64,000 nucleotides of DNA from Alitta virens (taxonomy: Eukaryota; Annelida; Polychaeta; Phyllodocida; Nereididae), in assembly GCA_932294295.1 (NCBI GenBank), contig OW028578.1, positions 41,618,537-41,682,536 of the forward strand. The letters are read 5' to 3'. Below are positions 30,501-42,500 of this stretch, piece after piece. How positions within the stretch are numbered: position 1 is the first letter of the stretch; each line of letters starts with the position of its first letter. A program made the translations under genes and the position numbers. The notes under the pieces are model-generated. The model had not been told where the DNA came from. It ran no database searches and saw only the letters and a program-made list of their open reading frames with translations.

Positions 30501-33500
30501 AGCCTGTGTGGTTGGTTGTGTGGTTGCAGCCTCAGTGACTTGTTCCGTGGTTGCACCTGTTGATGCTGGTGCTGCTGTAGTTGTAGGGACAGCAGGAGCA
30601 GTTGTTGGTGCTGTTGTGAGGACAGTTGGGAGTTCTGGATGAGTACAAGAAGAATGCTATGTGAAAATAATAACAGTCTGGCAGCATGTAACAAAGACAA
30701 TTAGAGTAACATAAGTGGCATGTACCTTGACATTGTGAAATCTTGACATCCTTATTTTCAACAGTGCGATTAGCCGGAGCAAAGATGTTTATGTGTATAG
30801 AAGATATCTCCAAGTTGTTATCTGCCCCAGGAACATTGAAATTGTATGTGCAGAAACTGGTATCACTGGGGGAATTAACCTGAAAAGGTAATAAGATTGT
30901 ATATGCATGGCCTGTACCATCCATAGTACTATACTAAATTAATACAGACAGATTGTGTGAATTGGCTTTTTATAACATGCCTACAATCAATGGGGTTGTA
31001 CAACGATTGCAAGTTATCTTTCAAAAGCTTCACTGGTTATTATAGTATATTGAACAGCTTCAGCATTTAATTAGGATAACATTATGATGTACAGTGAACA
31101 CATTATTGGAAGAGCATATCGCTTGATTTGAAAATCTACTATATTGGTTTACCATTCAAATTGTTTTCCTTAAGATATTTTAAAATGAGCCCATTGGTTT
31201 ACCATGTCATGCTGGTAACTTGTACCCATATGTATTTACCTACAAAAACTAAGGCTTGTATTCACACCTTGTAGAGTTTGTAATAGTTGATGGTTTTTAA
31301 ACAAGTTCATTGAAATCAGATAGACAGTTCTGAAGGATTGACTTACGGTTGTAGACTGGGATTGGGTCATATCAGACATCTCATAATGGAATGTCACTGA
31401 ATCAGCTCCCAAGACCTGCAACTCCACGATGATGTTGGACTGTCTTGCATTTGGGAAAAGTTCTATCTTGAGCTGAACTGGACCATCCTTGAATAAGCCA
31501 CCACCAGGAGATGGGGCTAGAAGTGTTGATGTCTCATCTAAGTTGTTGAACATGATTTGGAACTGCTTTTCAGCATCATGGCTATTCCTAGTGTAAAGGA
31601 CTAGTGTTTGACCAGCCGGACACACATCTGGTGGCAGGACTGTGGTGACACTCTCAGTGACTTGCCCTGAGGTGGTAACAGCCTGTGTGGTTGGTTGTGT
31701 GGTTGCAGCCTCAGTGACTTGTTCCGTGGTTGCACCTGTTGATGCTGGTGCTGCTGTAGTTGTAGGGACAGCAGGAGCAGTTGTTTGTGCTGTTGTGAGG
31801 ACAGTTGGGAGTTCTGGATGAGTACAAGAAGAATGTGATGTGAAAATAATAACAGTCTGGCAGCATGTAACAAAGAAAATTAGAGTAACAGAAGTGGCAT
31901 GTACTTTGACATTGTGAAATAGGACAGTTGTTATCTCTGGAATTCAAGTAAAGCTGGGATATGCTTTAACATGAAATTTTGTCTGTATTTGCTATAGCTG
32001 GGAATGTGGTACTGCCATTTTATTATGTTTCTTTCACAAATGGAATTATTTTGTCTTAACAAAACTGTAATCTTATTTTTTAATTTTAAGTTGTGGCCAT
32101 TGAATGGTATAAACCACTGATTGGGATCGTAAAATTTGTGTGATGTTTCATACAACAGCGCAGGTTTTCAATTCGACTGATGTATTGTGTGTGACATAGT
32201 ATTCCACTTGCTAGTAACACAAGAGATGCAGAGATGGGCACAACCTGTGGACTAACTATATACTACATAGGTACTAGACTATATTTAGCCAGTGATGGCT
32301 TAAGCAAGGCATGGGTGGCTACAATATTCTAAGGTAAATGCAGTTGAAAGCTCTGAAAATATTGTTATTGTCTCATTTGTATTATTGAATCTTTGATAGG
32401 CAGTTTTCTGGTGGTAATATTTATGCATGAAAAAACATACCTTCAGGAGTTGTTGGTGTTTCGACAAGAAGTGTTGTAGGTTGTGGCAAAGTGGTTGCTG
32501 AAAAATATTATCAAAGAGTGCTTAGGTGTCGTTCTAAGTTTCAATTTTTATGCGTGTTTCAAGATGAACCAGACAGTACAACATACACTGCAGCCATCCA
32601 ACATACACTGTAGCTGTCCAATATGCTCTGCAACAGTACAACATACACCAATGTTGGATGACAATGCAGCATTCTGATTGGCTCACATCACCTGAGTGGA
32701 CAATATGAATGCAATATTGTTATATTGGAAAGAATCCCACTTACGACAGTTTGTTTCATCAGAATTATCATACTGGCCGCAGTCGTTTGAACCATCACAA
32801 ATGTAATCATGTGGAATACATATCAGGCTGATATTGCATAAGAAGTAAGGCTCACTGCATCCTGAAATTTGCAACACAATGGATATTAGCCAGTGGTAGT
32901 GTTAGTGAGTTATATTTAAGGGTTCGGGTGGGGGCCTAGCTCAGAGGTAGCGCTCTGGGCTTCCAACCGCCTAAGTTGGATGGCTGCTTCATCCTTCGTC
33001 TCATTGCCATGGTCCCTGCCTGTCCTAATTAGCCCAACTGGTGCAGAAATACAGGACATAAAGCCCTAATTACCCACCCCATATTTAGGGGTTAATCTGT
33101 AACCTCATTCACGTTTGTGCTAGATATGGCATAGCAAGACGTATATTATTATTGTTGTAATAATTATGTACAATAGTCTTTTAAATTTTTCTTTTTCTTC
33201 CGTGACATCATGAGGGTTTTGCAGACACTGATTGGTCAATTCTGTAAACTGTGATGCTCAGGAGAAGGCGTGACATCATGCCCACACTAAGCAAAGCCAG
33301 TAGGACTGGAGTGTTATGTCACAGTTTACCATGTATTCAACACACTTAAAGCCCAAAGATTCTTTCTGTTGTACTTGTAATGCTTTTGCATTGCTGTCTT
33401 GTTTGGCTCCAGTATTGTTCTGTTTCATTAGGAAATGAAGCATGAAATTTATGCAAACACAGGAGAAAACTGTCATCATGCTCTTAGAATCAAGAGAAAA

Positions 33501-36500
33501 TTGAAGAGTGATTCTACGTAATTATTACAATGATAATAAGTACTAGAAAGTGCATTGAGCGGGCCACTGTGATACAAGGTCACCACCCATAGTGTTACCA
33601 CATGCATCAATCCAATCTGTGTACACATTCACATTAAAAAGGCATTCTTCAAATATGATAAAGCCAAGATTAACTGCTGAGAAGCATGTGCTGTAAAAAG
33701 TCTGTACGGTTGCCAGAATGAGTAATACCCTTTTGATCAGTTTGCGCTTGCCACTCAGCAATCAGTAACAGAAGTTATACTCAACCACATGACCTTTTCG
33801 ATTGTTCTCAGGTGGGGTATAACCAACAAAAATGTTAGTTAACTCACTCCTGAGTGAAAACTGAATTTGTTTTGCGTAATAAAAGCATTAAAAACAAACA
33901 AATAAGTAAATATGCCTTTGGCGTCGGGATATAGCCAACAAAAATGTTAGTAAACTCCCTCCTATTTGGGATATAAATTATACATACAATACAATTCAAT
34001 ACAATCCAATAGAATATGTACCAAAATAATCTGCAGATTTTGAACAATCACATTGACAGATGTAATACAATACACCCTTTTCGCAGAGCAGCCATGCTGG
34101 CATCATTGACCTCTCTTTGTACTCAGATATAAGTATTGTGACCTCATTTGCAACAATGGCAAAGGTGAGGTCACAAAGTGCAAGTACAATGGAGAAGTAA
34201 TGATGTCATAATATATGACGTAATCAAAATGAGGTCAATGAGGCAAAAATGTTATCATGTCTGCCGTGTGAAAAGGGTGCATAAAATTCAATACAATACA
34301 TACCACAATTAGATTCGTCATCCCCATTCGGACAATCTACGAAATCATTGCAAACTTGGTCTTGGGGAATGCATACTAGATGGGTTGAATTGCATTGATA
34401 CTCCCCATCCTCACATTCACATACTTGTGCCTCATCTTCAATGCATGAAAACTGCCCAGCCTGGCATGTGCTGAAATTTGGTACATGAATTACTGTAAAA
34501 TAATGCAACGATATACAGTTTATATAACTAACTCCTTAGACATTTTGATGTCTATCTAAAATACATTCGATTTTTACCCAGTCATAATGTTAAAATGTTC
34601 TGCTCATTTCATCTCGGTAAATTTCTTACCAGTTTTGGCATTTGTATGCAATGGTCGCAGTAGGCGAGAACCACACTCCGTTGTGTTTGCATGGACAATC
34701 TTTTTCTTCAATGCATTCGCCATCTATTCACAAAGACAAAACATGACAAAAGACTTAAACCAATGTTTGTCACATTCCTGTTAAGTTTCTGCTTTTTTTT
34801 CTTTTTAAGCAGGATAAATCAAACTATGATCGTGGATTTGAAAAGATATTATGACTAAATCCAGAAAAATCTTTTTGGAATAACTTTGGTATCATATTCT
34901 GTAAACCATACTCAAGCAGCCATAGTCAATTCATTTTTCCCACTGGTAAAGGTCACTTTGGAGCTGGCACAGCAACGCTTTGCTCTGGATGGCTTCATTA
35001 AGTAGTTATACTCCACTCAGACTGTTTTCCTATTGCTCTGATCGGGCAATAACCAATGAAAATCTTAGGTAACTCCCTCCTGAGTGCAAACTGAACTTTT
35101 TTCGTAATAAAGGCATTAAAACAAAACAAATTAGTAAATATGTCTAATGGAATATTCGGCGTCGGGATATAACCAACAAAAAAGTTAGTAACTGCAGACT
35201 ATGAAGGATATAAGTAATACTTATTCATATCCATCTCATTGGTTGCAACATTCACTTTTTGGTTCAAAAGTGACTATCACTACTGGGTTGCAAGTCATAG
35301 CATTGGTTCAGAAGTGACTATCATTACCTTTTCATTTAGGGGAGCAGGAACAAATCTTGAAGAAACTCACATCAAGAGGTCAAGGGTTAGGGTTAGTGTC
35401 AAGATCCAGGGGCAACTAAAACTGCTTCGTCTACTGGAGAGTGGCTGGTGGGAACTTCCGTTAAATAAGTTACAATATATCTTAAAAATTTACAAGACCA
35501 ATCTGCAATACTGCAACTATTAGCTGAAGTGGTAGAGGCCAGCGTTGGTGAGTTTACAATATAATATGGTGGAGAACTTGGGTGTATGTCATACTGGTAA
35601 ATTGCCCTGAGAGAGCTCGTATGTCCAAATTACTGAGGTGTTTAAACAGTTCAATTCAGAAAAGAGATAATATTTGTATACTTACCATGCAAGTAGGTTC
35701 CATTTGGGCAGAAACAGCCTTCAACGCAAGTTGTGCTTTGACAATAGGCATTGGTTTCACCGCTTAGACTATCACACGTCTGGTCACAGGTCGATCCACA
35801 TGGGTTATACTGCATGCCAGCTGGGCACATAATAGCTGAAATGTTTTTAAATGGTTGGAGCAATTTAATATATATATATATATTTATGTATGTATATAGA
35901 AACGTAGGCCTATATTTTTTTTCAGCAATTGTGAACATTTAGAAGCTGTGAATCATGCCAAAGCCTTAAACTGTTAAATTTTTTTAGACTTTAGAAATGC
36001 AATGGGTTCTTCGACGAGTCTTCTTCATAATCGACAGTGCTATTAGCAAGTGCACCTTAAAGCATTGTTAAATGATATAAGCATTCAATGAGGTTATTAT
36101 GACCAATTAACAACATCATACTGGTGTAACTAAACAAAGTGATGCGAGGTGCAGTTACTGACACATCCCTCTGTTTTGGTACGATAGTTCCACATTATGA
36201 AACTAAATGCACTTACGACATAATCCGTTGTGTCGCCAATGAACAGGAACACCTTCACGCGCACAGGCGGCGGCCATATTGGCAATAGCAGTGCAGACGC
36301 ACTCACAATCGCCTCCAGAATCACAACTGAAATAAAAATCAATCTAGTGATAGGTTCAAATGGAATATATGATTCAATAGTTTATGCTACACAGTTAGAC
36401 TGTGCCTGTAAGTAGTCATACTACCTCCTTTTTGCTTCAAGTTCATGGAAAATGTTCAGTAACCCTACAAACTAATAGTAGACCATGGAAAGTTCAGGGT

Positions 36501-39500
36501 TTTAATTGAAATAGAAATATAGCTGTGGTAGCTTGATAGCAAAATGTGTTATTCTTATTTGTATGGCCTGTATATTGTAAAACACGCTCAGGACAGTTTA
36601 AAGACTGTCAAATGCAGGGTTTATTGGGCCAAGAGCAAGACGTGGCCAGTTATCGAGGGATTGTCTTAAAATATCTCACTTTAGGATGTTTAAGTCAATA
36701 ATTAATTTTTACAGAAGGTACTCTATATTTGCCACCAGGTGGCTACGACAGAATACTGCAATGCTATTGGCTGAAAACTTTCTCGCCCTTGATTGTGCTT
36801 GGCTGAAGCAAAGTTGATCCCAGCAGCAGCATATTTAGTGCATTTTAATGTTAATTTGACATCTTATCATTCAATTGATTTCAGCTTTTTTCCTGAGAAA
36901 ATGATATTTATGGAAACGATTAGTTATGATCTACTATGTCTGAAAAGCAAAACTAGTAAAAAGACGAGATGAAAGACTTATGTCCTGCTGAATTAAGGGC
37001 TGCTCAGTGAAAAGACTCTATTTACCCGCAACCGTCGAAGACACAATCCTCATAGTAGTCCACGTGTTCTCCACCAAGTTTCAGACGGCATTCGTAAAAC
37101 ACCGGTCCTTCATTGATTATGCTGCATGTTGCTTCTGCCCAAGGTAGTCTCTTTGCATTCTGCAACATAATTTGTAGGTATATGTCCACCTTTATTGACA
37201 CTTCATGATTAAGGCCACCAAGTTCAGTGTTTTCCATTACTAAGCTGTTTGACACACTTCATATTGCATTGATTTACAATAACGTGCAAATACAATGCAT
37301 TTTACAAAAAAATGTATATGAATATATGAAATAGTTTCATGAGGTTTAGTTATACAAAACCTTGGATGTCTACATTATATGAAATCTTTTAAGATCTTAC
37401 ATCTCCTTCACATGGATGGAAGTCATGCAAGTGGCTGTCGACCATGGCGCAAGATATATCCGTCCTCCAAGAATCTCCGAAGGTCAAAGGGTCAAGCACT
37501 CCGCCTCGACTCATGATGTCGTCGCTCGTTTGGTCATTAAAGTTCCCACACAGTCCCTGGACACTGTTCTTGTGGGTTGTGCTCAAGTAAACAATCAAGA
37601 TTGTTCCTGTTTGGTGGAAAATATAAATTTGGTGAGGACACAATATGAGAAGAAAGAGGTTATATGAATTTGGTGACACTATCTCTAAAGTTGTTATTTT
37701 AAAATTACATCTAAGATGGCTGTTCTCTTCCAAAAAGGCATCGTTTCATCTCAAAAGGAAGAGTTGAAATGGATTGAAAACATTCAAGGTTAATTCTTGA
37801 TAGCAATTGCTCTGACTTTATACTTGGCATATGGACTGGGAAAACAAAGTCTTAAGAGGTAGTGCATTGTCCAAAAGTTATTATCATTTTGGACACTGTT
37901 TCAATGTTAAAATTGTAATGTACAAAAGAAAAATAGAGCAAATAAATGTTATCTGAATCTGAATCTTGTTTGTCAAACCCACATTATATCAGATAACATA
38001 AAACTGTTCCAAATGGGTCAAATGTATTCTTGTAAAATGAAAAAGACTTACGAAAACAACAAGATCTTATGTTTACAGGTCATCAGACATAGGTGCGAGA
38101 CGTTATACCATCTCATCACTATGGTTGCTTGGTTTCTGAGTGGCTGCTTCTCTCATACAAGTTATCAAGCTTTAGACCACCACAACTGAGTTCAAATAGA
38201 AGATGTGCAACCATCTTACCTCTGTTCCAGTGCAGGGTGAGGCCAATGTCCATTTCGACTCGTATGAAGAGACCGTCTACTTCAACATGGAGACTGGGAA
38301 GGGTCACCGATGTTACGGCATCAATGTCAACTGTCACGTTGTTGATATGCAGATCTACAGAAAATGTTCATTAGATTAACATATGTTAATGTTCATTAGA
38401 TTAACATAAATAAATGGAATTGTCACATTGTTGGCATGTAGATCAACAGAAAATGTTCATTAGATTAACATAATTAAATGGATCTGCCATGTAGTTGATG
38501 AATTATGGAGGTCTACAGAAAGGTTCATTAGATTTACAAGATTAAACACTTATTCTTGTTTTGAGATTTTATGAGTCTTATTGGCAAACTCTTGCATGGA
38601 TCTCCGCACTTGATATAAAGAGACAAAACATCTCTCGCCCCCCCCCCCCCCCCCATAGTTTATTTGTGAACTCAAATTAAAAATAACAAAAGAGATGCCG
38701 AAAAACAAATGCAGGATTGATCACATCACAGACTACCAAACACCTACATTGTATGCAGAAGGTCAAATTTGGATTACAAATGACTGTTCGTAAGGCATCA
38801 CATACCTCTGCCTTGCATCAATGAAATGTCATATTCATCGGTCAAGATTCGGATGGATTTGGTGCATGTAACTCCGGTCGATCCGCATGGGACATTTGTT
38901 ACGTAGACATGGAATAAGTCATCTACCTCCTCAGCCAGTACATAAGAGCAAGCTCCCATGAAGCCGTAATGGTGGCCATCAAAGGTGTGGAAGTGAGGAT
39001 CACCAGATGCCCAGCATACACCTGAACAGAAGAAATTTATGATGGAAATTGATTATGTCTTAGAATAATCTTCAATTTAGATTACTGCATCTCTCAATTC
39101 ATTAAGATGAGGGACCTTTACCTTCTGGAGATTTTTTTTTAATATTTAGCCATAATATTTCAACCTACAACCACAGAGTTATAATACCCAGCCTGTTCAG
39201 GGTTGTGTTTCACAATATGACAAGCCCGCAGTGACAATTTCATATCAAAATGTTAGGATTTGTTCATAGAAATACACTAATGAAAGTCAAATAATCATTC
39301 TTGCAGATTTATAAGGGAATTACATTATGAAATAAGATGCCACAATAACAACAATCACAATGGCATCACTTGCCATTGTTATGATTATGACATAATATTA
39401 CAAATGACACCTATTATCGCCCATACACAACCCTAACACCGCTTACAAAAAAATGTGTGTCCCCTCTTACTATTCTACTCTTTGCCTGACAACAATGGCA

Positions 39501-42500
39501 CAGATTAAGATGACGCGACATCACCAAAAATATGGACAAGAAATAGTAAGTGCTGCGTTATGATGTTAGTTTTACTTCTTGTCTCTCCAGAACATGAATT
39601 CACCAATATTATATATTTACATATACCAGAATGTACACCATTTTTGATTTAAGAAAAGTCACACATTCTATTGCTTAAGGATTTTTGTTAATGTTTAACG
39701 AGGTTGACAGTCATCTGACTACTAGATATTTCAACTGCATTATCAAGTTCAAGTTGAAGTTTTATTATATCCAATAAAAAGGTAAACAATACTTGCTATA
39801 CATGTGCTATCTTGGCATATCAGGTCACATGAATAGAAATGTGCAGTGCATAAAAAGTCATTAAAGTCACTTGCCAAATGGTAAAACATTCAGTTAGTAA
39901 ATTATAGATAACGTCCCACCGGTATAGTTAGTGTGGAGAGTGAGTGTGTGGCTCTAACAATGGTTAATTTATGTGTAATGTAGATGTATATATTTCAATT
40001 TGTACATACAAATACTTAACTGTATATATGAATTTTTTGGTCAGGCAGCACCAGCGGCCTTTCTCTGTATATAGCTACACTTTCCAAATTGAGTTATTGC
40101 ACACTGACCGCTCCAAGTGAGATCTGGACATAGAGGTCAAAGTCAAGTAATGCTCTAATCTAATCTAATTTATTTTATACCATCAAAATTAAAACATACC
40201 TGGGCAGTCAAGTTCTTGAACTATGTGCCAAGTTTGATTGATGCAGATTCTGAAAAAAAAAAGTACTCAAATGAAGAGTGATGTGAGATTTTTAGCTTTA
40301 CAATAAATTCACTCTCAGATGGTTGTTATGAGATCCCATAGGACTATAAAAATGTTTTGGCACTCTAAAAACAGATTGGTTGTTACAGCCATTTGTTATG
40401 GTTCTTTTATCAACCAGATGCTAAATAAGGGCATCCAATATCTCAAAAGTAGTGTCACTTATTGTTATATTTAATTTTTTTTATTTAAATAGCTGGATTC
40501 TCTGTTAATCTTTGTCTTTATTAAGTTGAATGTTAATTATACACTACTGGTACTCACAGTTCTTTACAATGTGCTGTCACAGTTGAGCCACTCGCATAAA
40601 AGTTTCCTTCGAAAGGACAAGGGCACTCAAATGGATCAATGCATTCGTCCTACAATATTGAAAGACAGATAGAAGACATTACGTACAGATGTGATAGTGT
40701 TTTAGTCTCAATGCCTCAGTGCAACTGGTCTGCTTATTTGACCGACTAACTGAATTTCAGATATTTTGACAAACTTTGACGCAATTTGAAAACTTTTTTG
40801 ACAAATGATGACTAACATTTTTATAAAAAAATAAATAAAAAACTTGATAGGAATATTGACAAAGTCATGTCAGATGAAACTGATTCCGATCTAGATTCAA
40901 ATCACAGTTCCAGATTTTATCACAGTTGTTAGCTCCAGTATATTGTCACTTGGTTAAAACTTAATGGCTGAGATCAGTGGCTCTAGACATTACCAAATAG
41001 TTCTCACCTTTTCATTAATAACCTGACCTTCTGGGCAGGTGCATCCAGACAATGTCTCATTTTGGTCACACAGATAGGGCAGGAGGGTTGCTGCACAAGT
41101 CGAAGTGCATAGACTGTAGTCCTGTCTGTACACCTTTCCTGCTGGACAGCTGACGTCACAGGCATGGCTCTCATCACAGCCCCAGGCTCCATTGGTGCAT
41201 GTGCTATTAAAGTAGAGAAAGAAATATATTGAATCAAATAAAAAAAATATATATACATAATTAAGATGAAAATAGGGCCAATTTTAATTAATACCCTGAT
41301 AACATGCTATGTTGGCCCGATGTTGGTCCGTCGTCACCCACATCGGGCCGACGTCTAACGGATGTTGCGTGTTATCTAGGAAGGGGTCCATCTTACCCCC
41401 ATCTCCCCTACTATCAAGCAAATTTGGAACTAGCCGAGGAATTACATTTATAATCATAAGAAACTCTGCTCATAATAATAATGAAAGAATCAGTATTAAA
41501 TTTCAAATGAGAATATGTTGATGTCGTTTGATTCCAGTTGATCATAATTAATTTTAACATTAAGTTAAATAGTGATTTTTACCTCAGCTAGCTGGTTAGC
41601 AATATTTCACGATTAGCGATATCTTACCAAAAGGCACATCCTCTGTAAATGGTTGATCCAGGTGGGCGGAATGGCTGAGTGTAGTTGTGTTCATCCAAAC
41701 ATTTGCAGTCGGCTAGAGCAACACACAGTCCAGATCGGTCAGTGTACATGCCATTCGGACATGCGAATCCCTGAATAAATAAGCGAAATAATTATTAAGC
41801 TCCAGTGCAATCAAATAGAGCTTTGTTATTTGTTGCAATCTTATATGTAATTTTATAATGTTTCCTGTATTCAATATCTTATAGATACAATCATGTTTTA
41901 AGGAGCTATTTTTCTGGTTATATAATGTTTTGTTTTGTGTCCTGTATTCAGTATATGAAGTCTGGTATATTTTCACAAATGCAGCCTATAGGTAGTTGTT
42001 ATATACCGAATAGGAGAGTTAACTAACATTTTAATTGGTTATATCCAGATGCCGAAGGTATAACTTATACTCCATTAGGCATATTTACTAATTTGTTTGA
42101 TTGTTTGTTTTGTTTTAATGCCTTTATTATGCAAAACAAATTCAGTTTGCACTCAGGAGGGAGTTAACTAACATTTTCGTTGGTTATTGCCCACTTAGAA
42201 CAAAGGGCAAACAGTCAAAGTGGAGTTTAACTTTTATTTTATCAGTACAATTTTTCCAATAAATTCTTGAAACCTATCGAGCACATATATCTGAATGATG
42301 CAAAAATGTATGTTGACAAAATTGTTGGCTATTTTAACTAAGACCTGAAAATACATATATAATATCAACCCAGTTACTGATTAATGTTTATCCTACATAA
42401 CATGAAGCCTACTTTACTGTTTATTGTTTATCTTACATTACCACTTATTGTTTATTGTTTATCCTACATTACCACTTATTGTTTATTGTTTATCCTACAT

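Larger units (their letters stand above)
1435..31920 (-). repeat. Coding tandem array: 26 copies of a two-exon module (exon B 467 bp, exon A 154 bp)
   Basis: Twenty-three units of about 1.14-1.30 kb, mostly 1167 or 1179 bp, repeat both exons and introns nearly unchanged; three more divergent units follow toward the 3' end. Exon B encodes a Thr/Pro/Ala-rich linker of about 50 residues, then [14 protein letters not shown] and a beta-rich region of about 100 residues. Exon A of the next unit starts [12 protein letters not shown] and ends KISQCQ, completing a domain of about 145 residues with three cysteines and one Asn-Arg-Thr glycosylation site. A-to-B introns are 91 bp and B-to-A introns about 455-467 bp. 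I do not recognise the domain. Thr-rich linkers resemble mucin PTS segments. Confidence 0.93.

Noticed and set aside
6815..30924. Overlapping 126-145 residue minus-strand frames with Cys-rich ends
   Set aside because: They are exon A followed by read-through of the 91-bp intron and a shifted reading of the Thr-rich linker. They would require intron retention and end early.
6340..31961. About twenty minus-strand open frames of 241 residues with an N-terminal Met and hydrophobic start, resembling secreted proteins in tandem
   Set aside because: The apparent start and hydrophobic segment are intron sequence between exon A and exon B read in frame. Splice signals at both ends and the matching phases show that these are exons of one gene, not separate genes.
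32929..33000. A true tRNA gene at the S1 SINE head
   Set aside because: Only the A-box region is convincing; the acceptor stem does not close and the B-box is degenerate. The same sequence recurs as part of a longer repeat.
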